From assembly GCA_003116975.1 (NCBI GenBank), contig BGKB01000066.1, positions 248,001 to 312,000 on the forward strand: a stretch of DNA of 64,000 nucleotides. The letters are read 5' to 3'. Source of the DNA: Aurantiochytrium sp. KH105. Lineage: Eukaryota; Sar; Bigyra; Thraustochytrida; Thraustochytriidae. Made by a program: the position numbers and the translations under genes. Under the pieces are notes generated by a model. That model had not been told where the DNA came from. It saw only the letters and a program-made list of their open reading frames with translations, and did no database searches. Within the stretch, counting starts at the first letter, position 1. Each line of letters starts with the position of its first letter. Below, in pieces: positions 1-8,774 of this stretch.

Positions 1-1146
1 AGCGAGATCTCCACCAAGCGCAGCATCCTGCAGCTCCTGGCCATGGGGTCCATCTTTGTAGCAACAAAGCTGCACGAGACCTTTCCCATTGGCATGCACG
101 AGCTCCGCGATCTCGCAGACGGCACCTATCTTGAGTCGGACATAAAGCTGATGGAACTCGAGCTCCTCCGGGTGATCCAGTGGAAGCTCACTCCCGTGAC
201 TCCTCAGTCGTTCATGGCGCACATTATTCAATTTATCCCTTGCCCCGAGACCCGTCGCGTCCTGCACGAGGAGGCAGTCACCTTTCTCGACGTGGTCATC
301 CCGGAGTACGAATTCTTGCACTTTACGCCCAGTGTCATTGGCACTGCGGCTGTGCTTTGCGCCTTTTCCACAACCAATGTGCATGATGACATGGCGCGCG
401 CGTGGGCCGCATCAGTCTCTTGCTTTGGTCTTCTTAACTCGCCCGCGGTGCAAGCCTGCCAGACGCGCATGCTTGAAATCTTTGACAGCATGATGTCCAC
501 GCAGCAGAACCAGCCGGGACCCCAGCTCAACTCGGACGTCGTCGAGGCCTCGTCCGCCATGGATCTCGCCGCCGCGGAGACCGTCTGCGCTGACCGCGCA
601 GAGCAGGTCGTCTCCCCCGTCGGCGTCGAGCAGCTGGCCTTCGAGGAATCTCGCCGAGTTCCCCTTCAATTCGACAGAAGTGGGCGCAAAGCGCCCGGTC
701 CCATGCACCTTAACAGGGGCAGTGACCACAATTACGGCGACGACGGCGATGACGAAATGTATTCTTCATCGCACGCCTTCGACCACCGTTGCCATCATGA
801 CCCATCGCTCCCGGGCGGCTATCCTCCTCACCATTTAGAGGCCATGGACGCCGACGAGGACGAGGCCCCGCCCGGAGCTGTGGTGTTCATGGATCACGAC
901 CTGATGCGGAGCAAATCAGACTCGGACGCTTTGCATGCGCTCGCGCGAAACTTTGATTTCTCCCATCCTGGCGATCTCGCCAGGTCCCAGCAAGCTTCCC
1001 CTGTCCCTGTCGGTCTTTGCGGATCCGCAGGCGTACATCCCCTCTCGCACAGCGTCAGCCTCGACACGCAGGCTCACGATGCTGCAGTCTCGCTGGATCT
1101 GGACTTGCCCAACCGTCTGCAACGCAGCCGCTCGGCTACGAGGTGA
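1..1146 (+). CDS. Cyclin (D/A-like), 3' part
   Basis: The frame is open from base 1, so the gene begins upstream of the window; the first visible ATG (43) is internal. The visible part carries the second half of a cyclin box: a helix with MELELLRVIQWKL, then VTPQSFMAHIIQF and a second cyclin-fold helix set ending near VLCAFSTTN. Cyclins bind and activate cyclin-dependent kinases; the E-x-x-x-L-x-W-x-L pattern followed by TP-x-x-F is typical of D- and A-type cyclins. The roughly 200-residue tail is low in complexity, with His/Asp/Ser stretches and an RSRSATR end, and has no domain I recognise. The N-terminal MRAIL-type region that would settle the subfamily lies outside the window. Confidence 0.85.
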   Translation, partial: SEISTKRSILQLLAMGSIFVATKLHETFPIGMHELRDLADGTYLESDIKLMELELLRVIQWKLTPVTPQSFMAHIIQFIPCPETRRVLHEEAVTFLDVVIPEYEFLHFTPSVIGTAAVLCAFSTTNVHDDMARAWAASVSCFGLLNSPAVQACQTRMLEIFDSMMSTQQNQPGPQLNSDVVEASSAMDLAAAETVCADRAEQVVSPVGVEQLAFEESRRVPLQFDRSGRKAPGPMHLNRGSDHNYGDDGDDEMYSSSHAFDHRCHHDPSLPGGYPPHHLEAMDADEDEAPPGAVVFMDHDLMRSKSDSDALHALARNFDFSHPGDLARSQQASPVPVGLCGSAGVHPLSHSVSLDTQAHDAAVSLDLDLPNRLQRSRSATR

Positions 1147-1742
1147 TTGATACCTTTTGTTTTCTTTTCTTTTTTCTCGTTTGAAAACTCACCAAATGAG
1201 CGACCTAGCGAGCAAGCCAATGGTTCATCCCTTGGCTTGTTGTTGACTTGGGCTGGCAGCGTTTATATTTCGACGCTTATCATGTTTACACATCTTTTTT
1301 GCACATCTCTTTGCTTCTCTTGTTGTTGTTGTTGATGTTTGTTGTTGGGTCTTGTCTTCCCGTTGTCTACCGTTGTTTTACTTGCTTCATGTTATTGGCA
1401 CAACTTCTGTTCTTTTGCCAGCCATCAAGTCGCCCTCTCTGTTGTTCTTTATGCAGCACACAAACGTGCATGCTACGACAAACTCGACTCGACCAAGCAT
1501 GGTTGCAATCGTGAATGGCTCAAAGATCTTCTTTCTTTATTTTCCTTGATGCATGAATGAATGAATGAATGAATGTGTTTGGATGGATAATACGAGCAAA
1601 TCCGTTCCGTTTGCTTGCTTTTGTTATTGAAGATGCTGCAAAAAAGCTGCCTCGAAGCTCGCATACAAGCATCACGTTCTGTTTCCAAAATTGAATGGTA
1701 ATGGCGGAGAAGATGCTCGATAGGTAGAAAACAGTGTTTTGT
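1147..1742. other. 3'-to-3' gap between the cyclin and the GST
   Basis: Both neighbouring genes end here. The gap is T-rich after the cyclin stop and holds a short (GAAT)n microsatellite at about 1552-1575. I see no convincing gene; the small ORFs lack recognisable domains and have biased composition. Confidence 0.6.
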
Positions 1743-2766
1743 TTACAAGCCTTTGAGAGGGCTTGCAGACTCTTGCTGGCGCCAATGAGGTGGCCACGAA
1801 TTCTGGACCGACTCGCGCTGGCACATTCGAGAATAGTAGTCGTTTAGTCGCGGAAACCTGAGACGCAAAAAACAAAAACAAAAACAAAGACACAAGAAAA
1901 AAACAGCAAGCAACGATAGAATGGAGTCAGTCTCTCTGCGCGTACCAATTCCTTGCTCCATCTCCAAATGTAGCAATGATCCAACTCGTCCCTTGCTACC
2001 ACGACAAAACTTACTTCGAAAGATCAAAACCGAGACGAACAGTGTACGCGATGGTTGGAAAAAAGCTGATGTCTGCAAGTGTCACCTCCTCGCCCGCCAG
2101 ATAGTCGCTCGCATCGAGGTAGCCCTCCCACAAGGCAATTTCCTTGTAGAGAGCATCGCGCTTGACGCGCAAGTAGTCGGCGTTGATTTGGGTGGGGTCT
2201 GTTCTCCTCAAGTAATAAACGACCTCGCCCACGACAGCGCTGACGTTGTTGGCCTCGTTCATGCGAATGAGAGCTCGCGCACGCAGTCTCTTACTCTTGG
2301 GCATTAACTTGCGTGGAGAGGTGATCTCGCTGTCAATGTATTGAATGATTCCCAGAGACTCGTAAAGAACCGTGCCGCCATCGACAAAGATCGGCACCAT
2401 GCCGCGCGGATTGAGCGAGAGTACCTGTGGTGTCTTGTGCTGCTGCTTTTCGAAAGACAGCATCACGCTACGGTAGTTCACTTGTTTTTCCTCCAAACAA
2501 AGACGCGCTCGCCATGCTGGCGGGCTGCCAGAGCCCCAATACAGCACCAGGGGGCACGACGGGTCGCTCACCGCGTACCCAGCGACGACGGTCGTTCCCT
2601 CCCCGTCCGAGACTTCCGAGTCACTGTCTTCGTGTTCGTGCTGCATCTGCGAAGCCAGCTGCTGCTGCTGTTGCTGTTGTTGCACGCCCATGTCTGCCTG
2701 CTGGCCGCCCACGACGCTGTTTGTGTGCCCGTGCGAGCCGTGGCTGTGGTCGTGAAAGTCGCCCAT
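1743..2766 (-). CDS. Glutathione S-transferase, two exons
   Basis: This is a soluble glutathione S-transferase, expected to conjugate glutathione to electrophiles. Exon 1 is 2766-2015 and exon 2 is 1857-1743, giving 288 residues. The intron (2014-1858, 157 nt) has a GTAAGT donor and a pyrimidine-rich CAG acceptor. Splicing joins GFDLSK to FPRLNDYYSRM, which restores the C-terminal GST helices. Without it the protein stops abruptly in the middle of the all-alpha domain. The thioredoxin-like half begins near CPLVLYWGSGSPPAWR and contains NPRGMVPIFVDGG and the glutathione-contacting LYESLGIIQYI. The His/Gln-rich N-terminus (about 60 residues) is unusual and poly-Q bearing. The frame is open upstream, but that part does not look coding; MGDFHDH is chosen as the start. 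Confidence 0.85.
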
Positions 2767-3210
2767 CTTCTTCTTTTCCTTCCGCCTCTCCTTCTGCTTC
2801 TTCGTCCTCGCGCCGCAGCGGGGAGCGGCGCAAGGTCTGCTGCCCGCGCGCTTCTTCCCCGCTCTCGGGTGTCGCTGTGGCTCTGTCCCAGCTGCGCCGC
2901 GACGCCCCTTCCGCGCGAACGCGCACGCCTCTGTTGGTTGGATTTGCCGCGTTGAATTGACCGAGGCAAAGCAGGCAAGCAGGCAAGCAAGCAAGGGTGA
3001 CGTTTGCCGGACCGTGCGTCGGAGCTGGGAAGGACGATAAGGAGAGTGGCACGATTGCGAGGAAAAGCCACCGCAGGCAAGCACTCCAAGCTGCACCCAT
3101 GTCGCGACTTGAGCGCGACGAAAAACAAGCCACCGGTCCCTGGGGGGGAAAGGGGCTCTTGACGTCTGGCGAAGATGGTCTGTCAGCGATGGAACATTTG
3201 GGCTTCGAGA

Positions 3211-3281
3211 AGCAAGAGGGTTCGCGTTCTCACTCATGTGACAGCCAGGTGTCAAGGAGAGAAATAAAGCGCACTCGTCAT
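3211..3281. repeat. Dispersed repeat, copy 1
   Basis: This matches 17895-17964 over about 70 bases with only a few substitutions and two small indels. Shared blocks include GGTTCGCGT, CACTCATGTGACAG, GGTGTCAAGGA and CGCACT. Both copies are noncoding and in the same orientation. I see no transposase and no terminal repeats in either copy. Confidence 0.75.
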
Positions 3282-3696
3282 CAATGAATGCGCGCTCGAG
3301 AACCAGAAAGTCTGCTGCTTTTGCCACTATGGCCAATGACTGCTGGCATGAAAAGGATCGATCTCTCGCGGTGCTTTTCTTTGGGAAACTTGTCAAGGCA
3401 ACGCGCCTGCCAATGCGTGGCAGAGGGAGAGCGAAAAAAGATCTCTACGCTGGTCGACGATACCAAAGCATCAGCCTTGCCTTGGGGATAAGGTACAAGT
3501 AAATAAACGAAACAATTCGCTGGCCTGACGTGGCCGGTCGCAACGCCTGTGATGTGGCCGCAAATCGTGGAAATCTACACCGTCAAGAGACGGAGTTTTC
3601 TCTCGACGATCATTCATTCTCAACGCTGGCAGCATAGGTTGATGATGTCAGGAAAAGTCCTCTACACCAAAAGAGCTTTTCGATCGTCACAGCGCG

Positions 3697-3706
3697 TATA
3701 AATTAA
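3697..3706 (+). promoter_or_regulatory. TATA-box-like sequence
   Basis: TATAAATTAA stands in GC-rich surroundings. No protein gene starts close downstream on the plus strand (the kinase starts 1.7 kb away). It may serve a distant 5' exon or a noncoding transcript, or be chance. Confidence 0.3.
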
Positions 3707-4240
3707 GCTCTGCCAGTGTGCACTCCGTCATTGCCAGCCACACCAAAGCAGCCAGGGCTGTTGGCGCGTCGAATCAAGGCAAAAATGTCGAGGTTCGCCA
3801 GTCTCCATTTCTTCTCTGATGAACACGCAGACTGCCGCATGACGACGACGACGACACGGAGACAACCAGCCAGCCGCCACTGCCGCTCTTCTTTCCGCCA
3901 TGTCCTGGCGCCGTTTGCTGCGGACAGGCAGGTCTGACACTGCAGCTGGCAAAGCTGGAGCTGCCTACGCGCCGTCCCTTCCAGCGAATCTCCTCGACTT
4001 GCGCTGGGCATTTTGGGGCGCCAAGGACGGTGCGACGCGAGTCGCTGTCGCTGTCGCTGTCGCTGTCGAGTCACGGTGGTAGGAGATGAGAGGGAAAGGA
4101 ATGGCAGTAGTGCGGGCCAGCCAGCGCAGAGCAATACAGGTCCCTCGCGGTCATCGTCATCGTCGTCGTCGTCGTCGTCATCGGCGCACCAGCCCTCACC
4201 CCTGTTGGATCAGCCAGAGCAACAGCTCGCAGGCGCCGCG

Positions 4241-4270
4241 CCTCGCCTCGCCTCGCCTCGCCTCGCCTCG
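4241..4270. repeat. CCTCG pentamer array
   Basis: Six perfect head-to-tail copies of CCTCG. Imperfect arrays of the same unit recur at about 4818-4860 and 31989-32018, all upstream of genes. Confidence 0.9.
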
Positions 4271-5307
4271 CCTTGGCTTTTGGCTTACGACTTGACTTAC
4301 CTTGCCCTGCCTTGACTGTGATGACCAGCACCAGCGTGGGCTGATTGTGTGCGTTGTGCGCATGTGTGCGCGCGTCCCTTGTGCACGTGCACGTGCGCAG
4401 AGAGCCGCCGCAAGTGCAGCAGCAGCAGGAGCAGCAGCAGCAAGCAGCAGCCTCCTGCCCTTTCCGCGTGGCCCGCCCTGCCGCCTGCCTGCAGCTTCTC
4501 GCGCCCTCCTCCTCCTCCTCCTCCTCCCGTGCCGCGCGCCCGGCCCGGGCCGGGTTCGGGCCTCCGACCGCGCTCGGCGCGGCGCGGACCGCGTGCGGGC
4601 CGCGATGCTAGATACTAGTAATAAGCGCGTACTTTCGCAGTACTGCCCTCCGCGTTAGGGCGACTTGCGCGCGGCCGAGGCGCACTTGCAGCGCGCGCCC
4701 TGCAAGTGCTTTATCCGCTTGTGCAGCGCCGGCGGCGCTCCTAGCGTTTCCCGTACCCCCGGCGCTAGCCCCGCGCTGCACGTGCCGCCCCCTTTTCCCT
4801 CTTTCGTGCCCTCGCGCCCTCGCCTCGCCTCGCCTCGCCCCGCCTCGCCCGCCCCGCCTCGCGTCGCCTGCGTCGCCGCTCGCCGCGAGCCGCCCCGCGT
4901 CGCCTCGCGTCGCCTCGCCGCGAGCCGCCCCGCGTCGCCTCGCGTCGCCTCGCGTCGCCGCCGGCCCTGCCGCGCGGCGCGGCGAGGGAGGTCCAGGCAG
5001 GGCAGCAGGGAGCGGCGGAATGGACGCGCGGCGCGGCGGCTGGGCAGAGTTAGTACGGCGAAGGCGCGCAAGCAGGGGCGAAAGAGAGGGCGGCAGAAAG
5101 GCAACTCCGCTCCGCGCACACGCACGCAGGCAGGCAGGCAGGCACGCAGGCACGGCCGCGCGAGGCGAGCGGGCGAGGCGAGGCGCGGGAGCGGGAGGCC
5201 CGTCTGCGCGGAGCGCTTGCGCGGAGGCCGGGCCGCGGGAGGAGCGGGAGATTCGGATTGAGCAGATTTAGAGCGCAGTGCGCGAGGAGGCCGCGCGTGC
5301 CGCCGCG

Positions 5308-5311
<4 letters not shown>

Positions 5312-5341
<30 letters not shown>

Positions 5342-5356
5342 GGCAGACAGGCAGGC
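5312..5356. repeat. GACA microsatellite upstream of the AGC kinase
   Basis: About seven GACA units, then degenerating GGCA units, roughly 90-135 bases before the kinase ATG and so probably in its 5' UTR or core promoter. The same tetramer occurs in the RPC4 divergent promoter (12972-12998). Confidence 0.9.
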
Positions 5357-5446
5357 GCGCGGGCGGGCGAGCAAGCGGGCGAGCGGGCGGGCGAGCGAGC
5401 GAGGCCGCGAAGGGCCGGCGGAAGGCCCGTCGGCAGCGCGGCGAAG

Positions 5447-7852
5447 ATGGGGTGCACCCAGTCGGCGCCGGAGGAGACGTCGTCGATCCAGGGGCGCAAG
5501 AAGAACACGACCAAGAGCCTGGCGTCCGCGCCCCTCCTCGACGAGTCGTACGAAGGCGAGAGCGGAGACCAGGCGCCGGACACCCTGCGCGCAGACAGCA
5601 AGATCCACCTCGCTCTCAGCGCGAAGCGAAGGGGTGACATCTTTGACGAAAGCTTCCAGCCCGACTCCAAGGAGCTCAAGTCGTACAAAAACCCGCTCGT
5701 GGACAAGGACGAAGAGGTCGAAGAGCTCCTGAAAAATGCACTGCAAAATAACATCCTCTTTCGCGACCTCTCCGACGGCCAGCTCACCTTTGTTCTCAAT
5801 GCCCTCACCACCGAGTCGGTTGAGGAAGGCACCGAGATCATCAAGCAGGGCGATACCGGTCATGTCTTCTTCATCGTCGAGGAGGGGTCCTTCGGCTTCG
5901 AGGTCGGCGGTGTCAACGCCGGATCGTGCGGCGCCGGCGACTCCTTTGGCGAGCTCGCGCTCCTCTACAACTGCCCGCGCGCAGCCACCGTGCGCTGCCT
6001 CGAAGAAGCGCAGGTCTGGTGCCTCGAGCGCGCCACCTACAGGCACATTATCGCCGGCAACGTCGCCAAAAAGCAGCAGGAAATCCGCAAGGCCTTGCGC
6101 CGCGTGTCCCTGCTCCAGCAGCTCTCTGAGGAGCAGGTGAACCGCGTCTCTGACGCGGTCGAAACCGTGCACTTCAAGGCCGGCGAGACCATCCTCCGCA
6201 AGGGTGACGAGGGCAGCGTCTTCTACATGATTCGACGCGGCGAGGTCAAGTGCACGCGCGCCGGCTCGCGCGAGAGCTCGTACGACATCATCCTCGGCGA
6301 GGGCGAGTACTTTGGCGAACGCGCCCTGCTCATGGACGAGCCGCGCGCCGCCAATGTGATCGCCCTCACGGACGTCGACTGCCTCGTGCTTGACCGCGAG
6401 GCCTTTCTCAGCATCCTCGGCCCGCTCCGCGAGGCCCTCGATTCTAACTTGGGCATGCGCGTCATTGGCACCATTCCCATGTTCTCGCAGCTCTCCGAGC
6501 ACGAGTTGCGTAAAATGATGCGCGCCTTGCGCGAGGAGCGCTTCAAGCGCGGCGACGTCGTCATCCGCCAGGACGACCCCGGCACAAAGTTCTACCTCAT
6601 CCGCGAGGGCACCGCCAAGGTCACCAAAACCGTCGAGGGCGTTCGTCGAGGGGCGCCGACCGATGTGGCCGAACTTTCTGCGGGCGAGTACTTTGGTGAG
6701 GGCGCCTTGCTCAAGGACGAGCCGCGCGCCGCCAACGTTGTCGCCACCTCGGAGGAGCTCGTCTGCCTCACCATGGATCGCGACGCCTTTGAAAAGCTTC
6801 TCGGCCCGCTGCAAAAGATCATGAAGCGCGAGCTCGACCAGCGCGACGATGAAATCAACGAGGTCGTCAAGAAACAGGTCGCTCTCGTCGAAGAATCGCT
6901 CAAGCTTAGCGACCTGAAAATCCTTCAGACGCTCGGCACGGGCACCTTTGGCCGGGTCAAGCTTGTTTCCTGCGAAAAGCTTGGCCGCACGTATGCCCTG
7001 AAAATGCTGCAAAAGGCTCAAATTGTCGCCTATCGCCAACAAAAGAATGTCATGAACGAAAAGAACATTCTCATGGAATGCGACCACCCTTTTATCCTCA
7101 AGCTGTACAAGACGTTCCGCGACAGACACTCGCTCTACTTTTTGCTCGAGGTCGTGCTCGGTGGCGAGCTCTTTACCCTCTTGCATATTCGTGGCGGTGC
7201 TCTTGGCAACGCTGACGCTCGTTTCTATGCTGCTTGCGTCCTCGATGCCATTGAATACCTGCACAGCCTCTCCATTGTCTATCGCGATCTCAAACCGGAG
7301 AACCTTATGATCAGCGCCGAGGGCTACATCAAGGTCGTTGACTTTGGCTTTGCGAAAAAGGTCGCCGACAAAACGTACACGCTCTGCGGCACGCCCGAGT
7401 ATCTCGCCCCCGAGCTTGTGCTGGGTAAAGGCCACAACAAAGCCGTCGATAACTGGGCCATCGGTATTCTCATTTTCGAAATGCTCACTGGCGCTTCGCC
7501 CTTTGCCGACCCACGCGGCGGAGACCACATGGTCATTTGCAAGAACATCGTGCGGGGCAAGATCGACTTTCCGCGACGCTTTCCCGAAAAGGCGCGTGAC
7601 CTCGTGCAGCAGCTTCTCGTCCGCGACGCGCACCAGCGCCTCGGCTCGCTTGTTGGCGGCACCGCCGAGATCAAGGAGCACCCCTGGTTCAAGTCGGTCG
7701 ATTGGAACGAGCTTCGCAGGATGCGCCTCAAGGCGCCCTGGATCCCTCCCATCAGGGATGGTCTCGATACGTCCAACTTCGATCCCTATCCCGAAGACGA
7801 CTACGTCGAGCCGTACAAGCCCACCGGGACCCAGTGGGATGCTGACTTTTAG
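5447..7852 (+). CDS. AGC protein kinase with three cyclic-nucleotide-binding domains (PKG-like)
   Basis: The protein has 801 residues. The start at 5447 is chosen because it gives MGCTQS, a classical myristoylation site (Gly2) with a palmitoylatable Cys3; the frame upstream is repeat-derived. Three cNMP-binding domains lie at about 105-210, 220-325 and 342-460. Each keeps the phosphate-binding cassette FGE...PRAA (FGELALL, FGERALL, FGEGALL). The AGC kinase domain (487-745) has GTGTFGRV, ALKML, YRDLKPEN, DFGFAKK and CGTPEYLAPE. The C-tail ends WDADF, as in PKGs. Regulatory and catalytic parts share one chain, which is PKG architecture, and three sites recall alveolate PKGs. However, all three cassettes have Ala where cGMP-selective sites usually carry Thr/Ser, so ligand preference is uncertain. 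It is probably membrane-attached through its N-terminus. Confidence 0.93.
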   Translation: MGCTQSAPEETSSIQGRKKNTTKSLASAPLLDESYEGESGDQAPDTLRADSKIHLALSAKRRGDIFDESFQPDSKELKSYKNPLVDKDEEVEELLKNALQNNILFRDLSDGQLTFVLNALTTESVEEGTEIIKQGDTGHVFFIVEEGSFGFEVGGVNAGSCGAGDSFGELALLYNCPRAATVRCLEEAQVWCLERATYRHIIAGNVAKKQQEIRKALRRVSLLQQLSEEQVNRVSDAVETVHFKAGETILRKGDEGSVFYMIRRGEVKCTRAGSRESSYDIILGEGEYFGERALLMDEPRAANVIALTDVDCLVLDREAFLSILGPLREALDSNLGMRVIGTIPMFSQLSEHELRKMMRALREERFKRGDVVIRQDDPGTKFYLIREGTAKVTKTVEGVRRGAPTDVAELSAGEYFGEGALLKDEPRAANVVATSEELVCLTMDRDAFEKLLGPLQKIMKRELDQRDDEINEVVKKQVALVEESLKLSDLKILQTLGTGTFGRVKLVSCEKLGRTYALKMLQKAQIVAYRQQKNVMNEKNILMECDHPFILKLYKTFRDRHSLYFLLEVVLGGELFTLLHIRGGALGNADARFYAACVLDAIEYLHSLSIVYRDLKPENLMISAEGYIKVVDFGFAKKVADKTYTLCGTPEYLAPELVLGKGHNKAVDNWAIGILIFEMLTGASPFADPRGGDHMVICKNIVRGKIDFPRRFPEKARDLVQQLLVRDAHQRLGSLVGGTAEIKEHPWFKSVDWNELRRMRLKAPWIPPIRDGLDTSNFDPYPEDDYVEPYKPTGTQWDADF

Positions 7853-8143
7853 CTGTTTTCGCGCGCGCTTATCGCTTCACGCTTTGCTCGTCTGCCTTGG
7901 TACGCGACATTTCGCCGGGAGCGTTCTTTGCGATTCTCTTTTACGTTTCTTTTTCCTCTTCCTTTCTCGATCACTCCTTCATCATGTAGGCTAGGCCTGT
8001 TGTCCGAACAAACATCAAATAAAAAAATGTGTGTTTCTTGTTGTTGTCTTCGTTATCATGAAAGTCTTTTGTATTTCTACTCTTGCAAGGATGCGCCTTT
8101 GTTCTGATCCTCGCTGTGACTGCTCATCCACATTCACACAATC
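7853..8143. promoter_or_regulatory. 3' UTR of the AGC kinase with poly(A) signal
   Basis: A T-rich stretch follows the kinase stop. A canonical AATAAA stands at 8018-8023 within an A-run, about 165 bases downstream, and is a plausible polyadenylation signal. The motif GGCTAGGCCTG precedes it. Confidence 0.55.
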
Positions 8144-8569
8144 CAGAATGAAACTCTCATCATGTCATGCCCTCGTTGCTCGGCAGCCTTCGTTGACTTT
8201 GCTGGCTGCCGTGCACTCGAATGTGCCGCTTGCCCGTGTCGTTTCTGCGCATGGTGCTTGCAGGAAACAGGTGATGACTCAGGTGCTTGCCATCAGCACG
8301 TTGCGAGGTGCGCGTCAAAGCCCCCTGTCGAATATCGCTTTTTTGTTGTTGTTGGCAAAAGCACGTTGTGCAGGTAAGCTTGGGCTCGGCTTCGAGCGCA
8401 GCGACTTCGTGAGTACATGGCAAATTGTATTCAGGATGCAGATATACGTGCCAACGCTCAAACGAAGCTGCGTCCACTCTTTTACGTCCGAAATTGTCGG
8501 CGACGGGTTGGAGGAAAAAGGACCAGGATGACGTTAAGAGAAAACAAAAGTGTCCGAGGAGGATGCTAA
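8144..8569 (+). pseudogene. Decayed IBR/RING-like zinc-finger fragment
   Basis: In one frame there is a cysteine-rich stretch with the pattern CPRC-x10-C-x4-C-x2-C-x4-FCAWCL followed by HVARC. This resembles the in-between-RING type of zinc module, in which ordered Cys/His pairs bind zinc in ubiquitin ligases. After an in-frame TAA at 8375, which sits inside a GTAAGC donor-like string, the same frame continues with RAQRLREYM and ANAQTKLRPLF. Those look like the charged helix that commonly follows such modules. A pyrimidine-rich CAG lies just before 8144. It could be exons of an unrecognised spliced gene, but no upstream exon fits between here and the kinase, so a remnant is more likely. Confidence 0.42.
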
Positions 8570-8774
8570 CATACAGCGACTAGGTTGACGATTTGCATTC
8601 TTGAAATAAATACAAAGGAATACAATGCCTTCTCCGTTTGCACGCACATACCCAGAAGTCGCTTCTCTCGTTTGGAAAGCAAGAACACATCTCTTCACTT
8701 TTTGGAAAACGAAGTTCTTCTATCTTTTACACAGGTTGCTCTACTCATCAGAACAGTACCAAGAAGGCCAAGAC

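Larger units (their letters stand above)
2767..5446. other. Long divergent intergenic region, GST / AGC kinase
   Basis: About 2.7 kb separates two head-to-head genes. It holds one copy of a dispersed repeat (3211-3281), a TATA-box-like stretch at 3697-3706, CCTCG pentamer arrays (4241-4270 and around 4818-4860), CGTCGCCT repeats near 4880-4955 and a GACA microsatellite just before the kinase. The GC content climbs steeply toward the kinase. No ORF here looks like a real protein. The very long minus-strand frame over this end and the kinase is a codon-bias shadow. Confidence 0.55.

Noticed and set aside
4655-7681. A 1008-codon minus-strand frame across the AGC kinase and its promoter
   Set aside because: It is the antisense shadow of the kinase, produced by strong third-base GC bias. 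It has no domain, and the plus strand carries all kinase motifs.
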